Source: Paraburkholderia sp. PGU19 (GTDB taxonomy: Bacteria; Pseudomonadota; Gammaproteobacteria; Burkholderiales; Burkholderiaceae). From it: a stretch of DNA of 64,000 nucleotides. Location: assembly GCF_013426915.1 (NCBI RefSeq), contig NZ_AP023180.1:248001-312000 (forward strand). The letters run 5' to 3'. The notes under the pieces are model-generated. The model searched no databases, had not been told where the DNA came from, and worked only from the letters and a program-made list of their open reading frames with translations. The position numbers and the translations under genes are program-made. Shown here piece after piece: positions 34,996 to 43,745 of this stretch; position 1 is the first letter of the stretch; the number at the start of each line of letters is the position of its first letter.

Positions 34996-35338
34996 GAAAC
35001 AGCGGACAGACTCTCTGGCCGGAATGTCGGCGCCTGAATCGCTATGGACCGAATCTTATATCGGAATTTCACGATATGCGTGGATGGCCTTACTTGTAAT
35101 GGGGGTGATAGTGTCGACACACAAAAAGGAACACACCTGCCGCCCCAAATAATGGGGCTTTCAGATAAACAGCTGTTTTTGCTGGAGATATCTCGCGCAT
35201 GCACTGACATGCCGATCCAGATGGAGCGCCGCCCGGATCGGACAGTCAGTACGCGATCATCGGATTGACGTGGGGAGGGGGCGGACCTTTCGTTGCCATC
35301 CGCCGATCGACACGATCACTGTTGGGGAAGGGAAGCCC
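34996..35338. other. Upstream region of the ArsR-nemA unit
   Basis: 343 bases without a gene apart from the operator at 35058-35077. The rest, especially 35100-35260, has lower GC than neighbouring coding DNA, consistent with promoter DNA. No further structure is clear. Confidence 0.5.
35058..35077. promoter_or_regulatory. Candidate ArsR operator
   Basis: ATATCG at 35058-35063 and CGATAT at 35072-35077 form a 20-base palindrome centred about 73 bases upstream of the ArsR start. An ATA...TAT dyad of this size fits ArsR-family operators. Confidence 0.65.
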
Positions 35339-35500
35339 TCAATGTCGATGATGCATCAGATCGACGTAATGGGTATCAAGCCATCGGCTTGATCGTCCCT
35401 CGCTTGTGCTCCCGTGATGGCGGGTGGCAAGCCACAGCACCACGCCGACCACTAACATCACAACCGGACCCATCAGGTACGCCATAAACGTTTCACTCAC
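35339..35500 (-). CDS. Small single-helix membrane protein (53 aa)
   Basis: Found by reading the minus strand: a GTG start at 35500 with a perfect AAGGAGG five bases upstream, then 53 codons to a TGA. Residues 8-26 are one hydrophobic helix (FMAYLMGPVVMLVV... WLAT), followed by a His-, Ser- and Arg-rich tail ending in MHHRH. It has the form of a single-span inner-membrane protein with a cytoplasmic tail. The strong ribosome binding site argues for a real gene. I do not know the family. Confidence 0.6.
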   Translation of the reverse strand: MSETFMAYLMGPVVMLVVGVVLWLATRHHGSTSEGRSSRWLDTHYVDLMHHRH

Positions 35501-35701
35501 GACATCCTCCTTCAGGTCGGTCGCCGCACTTACATTCTAGGCGACGGCCCACGCGAGCGCGCACCCACCCGTTGCCACTCGCGTTGAATCGCGCCATGGC
35601 AATGTTCAGCCTGACGCCAGCCGCGGATGGCTGATTGACGCACATGTTCGCCGCTCAAGCACAGGTTGGATAAATTGCTTCGCTGCTGGAGATGCCGGTG
35701 A

Positions 35702-36148
35702 TGGCGTCAGCTTCGACAGGCCGTCGAATCCCTCAAGCCATCTAAAGAGGCCACGGGCCGACCATTACTCCCGAAGATTCCGGACGAAGCGGGTCGCTTT
35801 GCGGGATACACGGATGCGCGTACGGACGCTGAACCGAGCGACATCGAAAAGACGCGGTGGCAGGCATCCGCAGGGGCATTGACGATCGACATGCACAGCC
35901 ATGCTGGCCACGTCATCGTCTCGCGTGATCCAGCTATCGGCGCACATCGGCCGCTGACGCCCGTTAGTGCGCCAATGTGCGCAGGCGGCATGAACGTGAT
36001 CTGCCTTGCGATTGTCACGGATACGGTTGTCACGCGCGTGTCTGCCGACCGGAAGGGCTTTGAGGCGTGGCGCCCGCCGCAACCTGGAGAGCTCTACCAG
36101 CTTGGAAGCCGGACAGGTTCTCGGTGGCAATTATCGGCGCGTGTTTGA
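35702..36148 (+). pseudogene. Remnant of a peptidase M19 membrane dipeptidase
   Basis: The frame is open from 35702 but has no start codon with a binding site before the homology begins. From about 35880 it reads IDMHSHAGHVIV, then APMCAGGMNVICLAIVTDT and VTRVSADRKGFEAWRPPQPG before GELYQLG. The DxHxH-type start, in which His and Asp bind zinc, and the following strands are the N-terminus of a renal-dipeptidase-like (M19) enzyme. The sequence breaks off at a TGA at 36146-36148, leaving about 90 of some 330-400 residues, so the gene is a fragment. Confidence 0.7.
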
Positions 36149-36790
36149 GGCCTCGGTAGTGTGACTACGCATCACCGCGACGACAACGGGAGCATCGGAT
36201 AACCAGCCTACAGGCGAAGGATCATCGCGTCGGCCTGTTCGAATCATGAGCGCACATGCGTGTGATCAATCACGCCGCCCTGAGGCCTGTACCCATTTCG
36301 AGGCGACGCCCGTCGGGCGGGAACACATGCCAAGTGTGGTCTGCGTGACGAAAGAAGAACAGTGAGAACGAACCGTCGCATCGCTCGATCTGAATGCACA
36401 CGCGACGCACATTGCCGGCGCGCGAACGCTCCAGCAGACGTACTCGTGCGCTATGTCCACGCGTCGTACCGATCAGCTTTTCCACCTGAAAGCGAAGTGA
36501 TGTGTTGCCCGCCGCCATATCTCTTCCCCGCGATGTCCGATGAACCTATGCTACGGAAAGCGTCACGTGCATCAAATCGGCGGGCAACGGAATATGTCCT
36601 CAGGAAATTCTGATTTGCCTCATCAGGATTTCCCGGGCGGTTGCGGTGTGAAGCGTCGGCATACGAAAGTTTCACGCAAGCCCGGTGGGCTCCCGGGCAG
36701 CCAGTATGCCGTTTGTGGAGGCTCATCGCTCAATGCAGGCGCCGTCATCCGGCAGCCGACGGGCTGCATCAGCGCAAGTGTTGCCCAGTT
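36149..36790. other. Intergenic stretch with one possible small gene
   Basis: Apart from the questionable frame at 36270-36518 I see no gene. Codon-position bias is weak in all frames, and the region may be decayed coding DNA following the dipeptidase remnant. Confidence 0.4.
36270..36518 (-). CDS. Possible hypothetical protein (82 aa)
   Basis: An 82-codon frame starting at ATG 36518 with GGGGAAGAG upstream. The product is basic and soluble with a FQVEKLIGTTRG start and a SLFFFRHADHTWHVFPPDGR beta-like stretch. Nothing in it is recognisable, and the neighbouring DNA is partly decayed, so it may not be expressed. Confidence 0.4.
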   Translation of the reverse strand: MAAGNTSLRFQVEKLIGTTRGHSARVRLLERSRAGNVRRVCIQIERCDGSFSLFFFRHADHTWHVFPPDGRRLEMGTGLRAA

Positions 36791-37105
36791 TCAGTTGCCG
36801 AAGTAGGTCGAATGTGGCGACGCGGGATCTGCTGCCACACGATGGCCTGACTGATTCGAACCTTTGGCGACCGAACCATAGCCACTCGCGTCACCATTCT
36901 GGGCAGCTACCTTCGCTTCCGCCGCCTGGATGTTCTGCGGATAGTCATCCGGGTTGGACGTCGCCGGGTTGTACCCTGCCTTCTCCAGCTGAACCAGCTC
37001 CGCGCGAACCTGTGCACGGGTCGCTCCACCATTCGATTGGGCGAAAGATACGACGGGAACGAGGATGATTGCGGCGACTGCGACAGCCTTGATGAGCGAT
37101 TTCAT
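36791..37105 (-). CDS. DUF4148-family secreted protein
   Basis: 104 residues from ATG 37105. Signal peptide: MKSLIKAVAVAAIILVPVVSFAQ with cleavage after the Ala. The mature part matches DUF4148: TRAQVRAELVQLEKAGYNP and YPQNIQAAEAKVAAQN. Members are small periplasmic proteins, very frequent in Burkholderia and Paraburkholderia, of unknown function. Monocistronic. Confidence 0.9.
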   Translation of the reverse strand: MKSLIKAVAVAAIILVPVVSFAQSNGGATRAQVRAELVQLEKAGYNPATSNPDDYPQNIQAAEAKVAAQNGDASGYGSVAKGSNQSGHRVAADPASPHSTYFGN

Positions 37106-37571
37106 GATTGACCTCCAGGATCTTGTATTCGGTTGCCGTGGATCTGTTGCTCCGTGACCGATTCTAGAGGTGGGGAAATTTAGGGTAAACGCTTGGTCGA
37201 CCAATTCAATGTTGCGGTGTTTAAGACAATGCGACGCCTTACGAATCTCTAGCGGCAATCTCGCGATCGCATCGAATAGGGTGGTTCGGGGTTAGAAGGC
37301 GGGTGTAATTGATATTCGAGAGTGTGGATTTGCGTCGCGGTCTCGATCAGATAACACGCTATCAAACATGCAGTTTCCATGCGTTATTTTCATCCGGTAC
37401 GCGCCCCGTTTCCGATTTAACATTTGGGTCCGACTCTGAAGGCTGCCGAATTCGAAGGGTCGGACATAACAAAGACTGGAACAAAACTATCGAATACCAA
37501 ACGGTCGGGCGGCATCGGCAGAAGCGATGCGCCTGGCAACGTTTAATCCAGATATGGTCGGAGACGAATAC
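37106..37571. other. Gene-free upstream region
   Basis: 466 bases between the divergent DUF4148 gene and the small gene at 37572. It is AT-richer than average, especially 37290-37500. I see no gene and no clear palindrome. Confidence 0.5.
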
Positions 37572-37769
37572 ATGCTGAGCCCTCACGAATTCGCCACCCT
37601 TATGCTCGTTAAGTCCGCACCCGAGCAGATTGACCTGAACCGTCAAGAACTTGACACCTTGCTGGAACGTCAGTTGATCGCGCTCGAAGAGTTCGCGTGT
37701 GGCGTCCAGCGTCCCCGCCTCACCCGCGATGGCGATTCAGTCCTTCGCGCCATCACCGGAAAACACTGA
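37572..37769 (+). CDS. Small protein of unknown function (65 aa)
   Basis: Starts at ATG 37572 behind GGAGA; the frame is open from 37527. The product is acidic, Leu-rich and likely helical: SPHEFATLMLVKSAPEQIDLNRQELDTLL then a PRLTRDGDSVLRAI end that resembles the C-terminal wing of small winged-helix proteins. It has the look of a preserved short gene. No neighbour gives a function; the phasin gene follows 230 bases later. Confidence 0.65.
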   Translation: MLSPHEFATLMLVKSAPEQIDLNRQELDTLLERQLIALEEFACGVQRPRLTRDGDSVLRAITGKH

Positions 37770-37880
37770 GCGGCGATTGTCGCGGACGTGTCGAGGATTG
37801 CATCGTCGCAACCCGGACACGTCACGCGCATAGCCGTGTGTTCACGTTGACGGTCGATTCCGCAAGCACGCTGCAAAAGC

Positions 37881-37917
37881 ACCGCACATGCGCGCGCCAC
37901 CGCCGTGCATGTGCGGT
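37881..37917 (+). repeat. 11-bp inverted repeat upstream of the phasin gene
   Basis: ACCGCACATGC at 37881-37891 and GCATGTGCGGT at 37907-37917 form a perfect stem with a 15-base loop, 82 bases before the phasin start. It may terminate the preceding small gene or serve as a control element. Confidence 0.55.
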
Positions 37918-37999
37918 CCACTCACGCGATCCCGATGTCCACGTGACCCGCCAGAATGGCGCGGCACCTTCGCGGGCATCACCCATATGGGAGTTCAAC

Positions 38000-38557
38000 A
38001 TGCTGAACCAGGACCAGATTGCAGCAACCCGACAGGCCAATCTCGATCTATTTTTCGGCCTGAGCAGCAAGGCAGTCGAGGGCGTCGAGAAACTGGCTGC
38101 GCTGAACATACAGGCGATCCGGGCAACGGTCTCGGACACGTTCGATCTGGCGCAGAAGTCGTTGTCGGTGAAGGAGCCGCAGGAGTGGCTTGCACTGCAA
38201 AATGGCGCCGCCGCGACGATCGCGGAAAAGGTACAAAGCTACGGCCGCCAGGTATTCGACGTCGCGTCGGCGACTCAAGCCGAATTCGCACGGGTTGGAC
38301 AGGCGCAGGGCGAAGCCTGCCGTCGGCAGATGCAGACGGTGGTGGAGAACGCAACCAAAAACGCGCCGACGGGCTCTGAAGCCGCCATGGCCGCGCTGAA
38401 TTCCGCCATCGCGGCCGCCAATACGCTGTATGAAACCCTGCAGGGTGCTGGCCAGCAGGCGGTGGAAGTCACACGGAGCAATCTCGACATGGCTGCCGCA
38501 GCCTCGAAGAGCGCCCGACGTGCGATTGATCCCGTAGTGCCTGCTGCAAAACGATAG
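38000..38557 (+). CDS. Phasin family protein
   Basis: 185 residues from the ATG at 38000 behind GGGAG (the longer frame is artefactual). It is helical and coiled-coil-like: MLNQDQIAATRQANLDLFFGLSSKAVEG and KLAALNIQAIRATVSDTFDLAQ are the conserved phasin start, which coats polyhydroxyalkanoate granules. The rest is low-complexity Ala-rich helix, ending with a basic AAAKR-like tail (PAAKR). Burkholderiaceae carry several phasin genes. No pha biosynthesis gene is adjacent. Confidence 0.92.
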   Translation: MLNQDQIAATRQANLDLFFGLSSKAVEGVEKLAALNIQAIRATVSDTFDLAQKSLSVKEPQEWLALQNGAAATIAEKVQSYGRQVFDVASATQAEFARVGQAQGEACRRQMQTVVENATKNAPTGSEAAMAALNSAIAAANTLYETLQGAGQQAVEVTRSNLDMAAAASKSARRAIDPVVPAAKR

Positions 38558-39336
38558 CGGCGGCGGGCGGGTGCCGTCTCTGATGGCGGAGTCGCTCAAT
38601 ATCAAGACATAGCTGACAGGGGTGTCACCGGCTGATGGCTGTGCGAGGCACTCAAGGATCGCGAGGCCGCCCGTCCAAGTCGGAACGGTTCCGCGATTCC
38701 ACACTGCGCAAACGCGTCGGCAGCAGGCGCACGAACGCAACTCAATGCACGGGGCGGGCAGACTGTGGAACAGATCGTCCTTGGCGTGGAAGATCCCGAG
38801 GCCGATCTGATCGTCACCGGTCATCGTGATCGTCGTGCGTTGAACTGGAAATATTCATACTTATTAGATATCCGAATGATAACGGGCGCAGCATGAATAC
38901 GTCCGAAGCGAACACGTCTGCCTGTTCCGAAGGTAGCCCACGGCGGGTCCGTTCGCTCCGGCCACACACGCGTTCGGCACGGCGGGTGGGGGCGCAATAG
39001 CGACGTTCTTCTGGGCGCCGGCGCGAACATTCATGAAGTGGAACTGAAAGCCTATTGCGCTTTGCAATTAGCTTCGGGACGGTTGGCAAGCCCGTGACCC
39101 ATAGCAGAAGGGCTTTCGATCCCTACGGCGCCACAGCATCCAAATAGTCCGACTATAGTTAAGGGTATACGTTGATTAGTCAGAAAAAGTACGTGATATA
39201 GGATTTTTGGCAGGGTCGTCAGGCGCACACGCATGCACACGGGGTCGTGAAGTGTGGTGCGGCCCGGCCGGGGCATTATTCCCCTGCGCCGTCATGCACA
39301 GCAAGTTATCCAATAACTCAAAGTCTGGAGGATGAC
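38558..39336. other. Gene-poor region between phasin and ABC operon
   Basis: 779 bases with only a possible Usp remnant (38711-38896). The last 200 bases before the ABC operon have lower GC and probably hold its promoter; CTGGAGG sits just before the start at 39337. Confidence 0.5.
38711..38896 (+). pseudogene. Possible universal stress protein remnant
   Basis: One frame reads ASAAGARTQLNARGGQTVEQ then IVLGVEDPEADLIVTGHRDRRAL before a TGA at 38894. The pattern 'AAxAGAxTxL...EDPxADLIVxGxxxRR' is the central part of the universal stress protein fold, where the final loop binds ATP. No start and no C-terminal GS loop follow, so this would be a decayed fragment. The resemblance is short. Confidence 0.3.
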
Positions 39337-40416
39337 ATGACCGGCAAGGAGAGCCCCAAAGGCGAAGTTCAGGGCATGCGTCGCGGCATGCTGCAAGGCG
39401 CCGCGCTGAGTGCGGCAATGGCAATGCTTGGCGGAGCGATCACGCCCGCACAAGCCGCTGAGGCGGGGCCATTCCCCGCCCACAAGCGCTGGAAGATCGT
39501 CTTCGTCAATCATGTGACGACCAATCCCTTTTTCGTTCCGACGCAATACGGCATTCAGGACTCCACGGCTTTGCTCGGCATGGACTACCAGTGGACGGGC
39601 TCGGCCAATGCCGACATCGCTGAGATGGTCAATGCCGTGAATGCGGCCGTTGCCGGGAAGGCCGACGCGATAGCCGTGCCCATCGTCGATCCAAAGGCTT
39701 TCGACAAACCGATCCAGGCCGCGCTCGACGCGGGCATCCCCGTGTTCGCGTATAACGCCGATGCGCCACAAGGTTCCGCGAATCCACGCTTGAGCTACAT
39801 TGGTCAGGATCTGTATCTGTCCGGGTATCAGATGGGCGAGCGCATCGCCAGTCTCGTCGATAGCGGTCTGGTTGCGCTGTTTATCGCGACGCCGGGGCAG
39901 CTCAACATTCAGCCCAGGCTGGACGGTGCCGTCGCCGCCATCAAAAAGTCGGGCAAGAAGATCGACGTACAAACCATTGCCACTGGCGCGACCGTCAACG
40001 AAGAGCTCTCGAAGATCAAGTCGTTTTATCTGGGCCACCAGGATCTCAAAGGCATGTTTGCCGTCGACGCGGGCAGCACGCAGGGCGTCGCCGAGGTGAT
40101 GAAAGAGTCCAATCTGCCCGCCAAGGGCGTGCATGGCGGTGGGTTCGACCTGCTGCCGCGCACGGTCCAGCTGATTCACGATGGCTTCCTCGATTTCACG
40201 ATCGACCAGCAGCCTTACGTGCAAGGTTTCTATACGGTGGTCCAGGCGTTCGTGTTCCTGGCGTCGGGCGGGCTCGTCGGTCCGGCCAATGTGAACACCG
40301 GCTTGAAATTCGTGACCAAGGGCTCGGTCGATCCTTACCTGAACACCTCCACCCGTTACGAAGGCAAGAGCACGAAGCCTGAAATCGTGCCACGCTCAGG
40401 AGCGATAAAGGGGTGA
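39337..40416 (+). CDS. Sugar-type ABC transporter substrate-binding protein
   Basis: 359 residues from the ATG behind CTGGAGG. The N-terminus has a Tat-like signal (MRRGMLQGAALSAAMAMLG, cut after TPAQA). The mature part is a periplasmic-binding protein of the ribose/galactose group: WKIVFVNHVTTNPFFVPTQYG at the start, VNAVNAAVAGKADAIAVPIVDPKAF in the first lobe, and NLPAKGVHGGGFDLLPRTVQLI in the second. It is the first gene of a three-gene operon with permease and ATPase. The ligand is unknown; the family covers pentoses, hexoses, polyols and nucleosides. Confidence 0.9.
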   Translation: MTGKESPKGEVQGMRRGMLQGAALSAAMAMLGGAITPAQAAEAGPFPAHKRWKIVFVNHVTTNPFFVPTQYGIQDSTALLGMDYQWTGSANADIAEMVNAVNAAVAGKADAIAVPIVDPKAFDKPIQAALDAGIPVFAYNADAPQGSANPRLSYIGQDLYLSGYQMGERIASLVDSGLVALFIATPGQLNIQPRLDGAVAAIKKSGKKIDVQTIATGATVNEELSKIKSFYLGHQDLKGMFAVDAGSTQGVAEVMKESNLPAKGVHGGGFDLLPRTVQLIHDGFLDFTIDQQPYVQGFYTVVQAFVFLASGGLVGPANVNTGLKFVTKGSVDPYLNTSTRYEGKSTKPEIVPRSGAIKG

Positions 40417-41411
40417 GCGCTCCTGTGGTGGACGTCAAGAAAGCGCAACGACCGCGGCTCTGGCCGCGGTCGTTCGTGCGCTCGAGCGAAATCCGCATCC
40501 TCGCGGTGGCGATCATCCTGTGCGCTTACTTCGAGACGGCGAACCACGATTTTCTGCTGACGGGCGCGAGTCTCCAGAACCTGTCCCAGTTCATTGCGCC
40601 AGTAGCCATCATTGCGTTCGGCGAAATCATGTTGATGATCGGCGGAGAGATCGATCTTTCCGCCGGCATGGTCTTCGCCTTTGCGCCTTTTGTCATGCAT
40701 TTCGCTCACGAGGCAGGTGCACCCGCCTGGCTGGCATTGCTGGCAGGTGTCGTCGCTGCGGGGCTGGTCGGGCTTGTCAACGGTGCGGTAACGGTCTATC
40801 TGCGGATTCCTTCGTTTGTCACCACGCTCGGCACGCTGTTTTTCGTGAACGGATTCACGCTGACCATTTCACGCGGCACGCCGGTTTCACCGCCAGAGGA
40901 GGGCGTTTTCGCCGAGTTCGTCGGGGCGTGGGGCTACAGCGAAATCATCTGGGCAATCGCCATTGCCGCGATCATGCACGTGCTGTTGCGTCACACGCGC
41001 TGGGGATTGCACACGATCGCATCGGGGGCCAATCCGTTGGGTGCTAGCGAAGCGGGTATCCATGTCAGGCGTCTGAAGCTCCGCAATTTCATACTTGCTT
41101 CGGTGCTCGCGGGTCTCACCGGCATCCTGGAGGGCTTCCGTATTTCGTCCATCGATCCGCAAGCGGGCGGCAATCAGATCATGTTCCTTGCGGTGGCCGC
41201 AGCGGTGATTGGCGGCACGCCACTCGCGGGAGGGTCGGGGACGATCATCGGCGGTCTGATTGGCGCAGCCGTCCTCGGCATTCTGAATGATGGCTTCACG
41301 CTGATCGGCATCAACGCGTTTACCTTCAACATGATTCTCGGTGCGGCGATTCTCGCTGCAATGATCTTCAACATTCACGTCGTTCGTCTGGCGCGCAAGG
41401 GAGAGCGGTGA
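40413..41411 (+). CDS. ABC transporter permease, ribose/BPD type
   Basis: 332 residues from a GTG that overlaps the upstream stop by four bases. Eight to ten transmembrane helices with the permease signature FITLGTLFFVNGF-like region (here PSFVTTLGTLFFVNGF) and GEIMLMIGGEIDLSAG near residue 70, plus EAGIHVRRLKLRNFILASVLAGLTG in the coupling area. This is the RbsC/AraH class. It forms a homodimer that works with the single ATPase encoded next. Confidence 0.93.
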   Translation: MSAPVVDVKKAQRPRLWPRSFVRSSEIRILAVAIILCAYFETANHDFLLTGASLQNLSQFIAPVAIIAFGEIMLMIGGEIDLSAGMVFAFAPFVMHFAHEAGAPAWLALLAGVVAAGLVGLVNGAVTVYLRIPSFVTTLGTLFFVNGFTLTISRGTPVSPPEEGVFAEFVGAWGYSEIIWAIAIAAIMHVLLRHTRWGLHTIASGANPLGASEAGIHVRRLKLRNFILASVLAGLTGILEGFRISSIDPQAGGNQIMFLAVAAAVIGGTPLAGGSGTIIGGLIGAAVLGILNDGFTLIGINAFTFNMILGAAILAAMIFNIHVVRLARKGER

Positions 41412-42190
41412 TGTCCTCGTTGCCGCAAGAGGCATTGCGTGGGGAAGATATCGTCAAGCGATTCGGCGCTGTTACCGCGCTCGATGGCGTGTCCCTGACG
41501 CTCAAGCAAGGGGAAATTCTCGGCATCCTGGGCGACAACGGCGCGGGCAAGTCGACGCTCATCAAGATTCTCACCGGCTTTCATCAGCAGACGAGCGGCA
41601 AGCTGTTTCTCGGCGGCGAAGAGACCTTGCTGCGTTCTGTCGATCACGCGCGCGCGCTAGGTGTCGAGTGCGTGTATCAGGATCTGGCGCTCGCGAATTC
41701 GCTGAGCATCTATCACAACATGTTCCTGAACCGGGAGATCATTCGCCCCGGCCCGTTCCGCCTGCTGAATCATCGGGCGATGCGCCAGCGCGCCGCGGAA
41801 TGTCTCGAAGAGATTGGCGTACATGTTCCTTCCGTCGATCTGCCCGTCGAGCAGCTTTCCGGTGGCCAACGACAGGCCATCGCGGTGGCGCGCGCGGTCA
41901 ATTCGAATGCACGGATTCTGTTGCTCGACGAACCGCTCGCGGCGATGGGTGCGCGCGAGGCGGGGCTGATCATCGATCTGATCCTGCGCCTGAAGGAAAA
42001 GGGCGGTCTGTCGATCATCATGATCATGCACAACTACGCGCAGACGCTCGACATCGCCGATCGCGTCATGCTGATGCAACGAGGCCGTGTGACGTATCAG
42101 CGCGAGACGGCCAGCACGTCCGTCGCCGAGTTGATGGATATTGTGCGTCGCGAATACCGGACGATGCGCGCGCAGGCATCGTCAAGCTGA
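41411..42190 (+). CDS. ABC transporter ATP-binding protein
   Basis: 259 residues; the ATG at 41411 overlaps the permease stop by one base, and a GTG at 41408 is also possible. A single nucleotide-binding domain: Walker A GDNGAGKSTL near residue 42, signature QLSGGQRQAI near 148, Walker B RILLLDEP near 172, and an H-loop IMIMHNY. Unlike RbsA or MglA it has one domain rather than two, like FrcA-type single-domain sugar ATPases. It completes the SBP-permease-ATPase operon. Confidence 0.94.
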   Translation: MSSLPQEALRGEDIVKRFGAVTALDGVSLTLKQGEILGILGDNGAGKSTLIKILTGFHQQTSGKLFLGGEETLLRSVDHARALGVECVYQDLALANSLSIYHNMFLNREIIRPGPFRLLNHRAMRQRAAECLEEIGVHVPSVDLPVEQLSGGQRQAIAVARAVNSNARILLLDEPLAAMGAREAGLIIDLILRLKEKGGLSIIMIMHNYAQTLDIADRVMLMQRGRVTYQRETASTSVAELMDIVRREYRTMRAQASSS

Positions 42191-42433
42191 ATAGTGTTGC
42201 GGCGACGCGCTTCAGCCGCCAACAGCCACGTACAGGTCGATTGCCTAACGTATTTGCAGCGCTTATGCTGAATGGATCGTGCTGCGTGGTGAAGCGAAGG
42301 GCAGTCCGCGCGGCCAGATGACCTATCCCACTTGCCGTGACATGGGACTCAGGTTAGCCCGACGCGGGACATCTCATGCTTCAGCTCGAGTCGGACCGTT
42401 GAACACAGGATGTTCGAGCGACGGGAGAAGTCC

Positions 42434-42913
42434 ATGCGCAAGCCTCTACAGACGAGCGCTATATTGATGGCACTTGCCCTCGGTGGAAACGCAGTCGCTC
42501 ATCCGAACATCGAGCGTTGCTGCATTCGAGAGCCGGGTTCCGGAGAGGATTCGGCAAGCTCATCGCGGACTATTGCGACTGGCGATGACACGAACGTAGA
42601 AACACGGGACGCCGCTCTTCCAGGCGATTCATTCCGTCCCGCCGAACGCGTTGCTCCCGGCAGACTGGACAAATCGGTAACTAACGTGAGCGCCGCTCCC
42701 GAGCGACTTGCGATCAGCAACAGTGGTGATGGAAGGGGCGACATCGAAAACGGCAGACCGGCCCTCCATCCGGCGACGCCGGACACGGCGACATCACTCC
42801 CTACCGCGTTCGCCGCGCCGCACGTTGTCCTCGATGGCACACCCATGCTCACGGGTAGCTGGCTAAGCAACGGCCAGTACGTACTCACGTTCGGCCTGAA
42901 CGCCCGGAATTGA
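42434..42913 (+). CDS. Putative secreted protein (159 aa)
   Basis: Starts at ATG 42434 behind GGGAGAAG. Signal peptide MRKPLQTSAILMALALGGNAVAH with cut after Ala. The mature part is low in predicted structure, rich in Ser, Ala, Pro and Asp (residues 30-125), with a CC pair just after the signal and a C-terminal VLDGTPMLTGSWLSNGQYVLTFGL strand. Nothing else in the sequence suggests a function. It stands alone, converging with the maleate isomerase gene. Confidence 0.5.
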   Translation: MRKPLQTSAILMALALGGNAVAHPNIERCCIREPGSGEDSASSSRTIATGDDTNVETRDAALPGDSFRPAERVAPGRLDKSVTNVSAAPERLAISNSGDGRGDIENGRPALHPATPDTATSLPTAFAAPHVVLDGTPMLTGSWLSNGQYVLTFGLNARN

Positions 42914-42965
42914 CGCTGAGCGACTGACGTCATGTGGCTCGGCGGTCGGGAGCAGCCTTTCTTGT

Positions 42966-43718
42966 TCAGTACTTGCCCGAGAGCAGGTAACCCGCATTCG
43001 GAACGTGTGGATTCAGTCCCAGCGTTTTGAGGATGCGATAGACGGTCGACGTCGCGGCCGACAGGACTGGCTTGCCGAGGCGGTCCTCGACGGCCTGGAT
43101 CGCGGGCAGCGAGGGCATTTGCACGCATGCGGAGAGCACGACGGCGTCTGCGTTGCTGATATCGAGACGGTCGGCGTGGCCGATCAGATTCAGCGGATCG
43201 AGGCGGCCGACAGCCAGATTGTCGGACACTTCGAGACTGATCGAGTCAGTCACTTCGATGTCTTCGCTCTGGATATAGTCCACAACCTGTTGCGTCAGCG
43301 GCTTCATGTACGGCGTGATGATCGCGACGCGCTTGAATCCCATCGTCTTCACACCTTCGACCAATGCGCCCGCCGAGCTGACAACCGGCGTCGGGGCGCC
43401 GTTGCTTTCGACGGTCTTTTTAAGGCGCGATTCCGACGTGCGGTGATAACCAGCGCCCTGGCACATGATAGCGACGAGGCATGCATACGCAAGCACATCG
43501 CAGCGCGCGTCGCTGAGTTCGAGCGCGCAGCGGTCGCTATCCACGTCCATCTTTTTCAGCTCCTCCGGCGTGACATGCATCATGCGCATGCGTGCAGAGT
43601 GGAACGTAAAACGCTCTTCGGGGAAGAGCTCGTAGCGCGAGGTCAGCATCGCGGGAATTTCCGTTTCCATCGTCGTGTTCGAGCTGGGAACGATCTGGCC
43701 GATTCGATAGGTCTTCAT
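42966..43718 (-). CDS. maiA: Maleate cis-trans isomerase, Asp/Glu racemase superfamily
   Basis: 250 residues, the size of MaiA/NicE. The N-terminal IGQIVPSSNTTMETEIPA is the maleate isomerase signature. The two catalytic cysteines are C80 (LAYACLVAIM) and C198 (VLSACVQMPS), as in the superfamily, with N14 also conserved. It would convert maleate to fumarate in the cytoplasm. Neighbouring genes on the same strand are an MFS permease (28 bases upstream) and, further upstream, a LysR regulator and a hydroxyacid dehydrogenase, suggesting use of an external dicarboxylate. Other members of the superfamily decarboxylate arylmalonates, so the substrate is likely but not certain. Confidence 0.85.
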   Translation of the reverse strand: MKTYRIGQIVPSSNTTMETEIPAMLTSRYELFPEERFTFHSARMRMMHVTPEELKKMDVDSDRCALELSDARCDVLAYACLVAIMCQGAGYHRTSESRLKKTVESNGAPTPVVSSAGALVEGVKTMGFKRVAIITPYMKPLTQQVVDYIQSEDIEVTDSISLEVSDNLAVGRLDPLNLIGHADRLDISNADAVVLSACVQMPSLPAIQAVEDRLGKPVLSAATSTVYRILKTLGLNPHVPNAGYLLSGKY

Positions 43719-43745
43719 GGGTTTCTGGCTGGCGAGAGTTGAAAA

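Noticed and set aside
37697..37999. Upstream extension of the phasin frame
   Set aside because: Compositionally unlike the protein, overlaps the small gene at 37572 in another frame; the phasin family start at 38000 has GGGAG before it.
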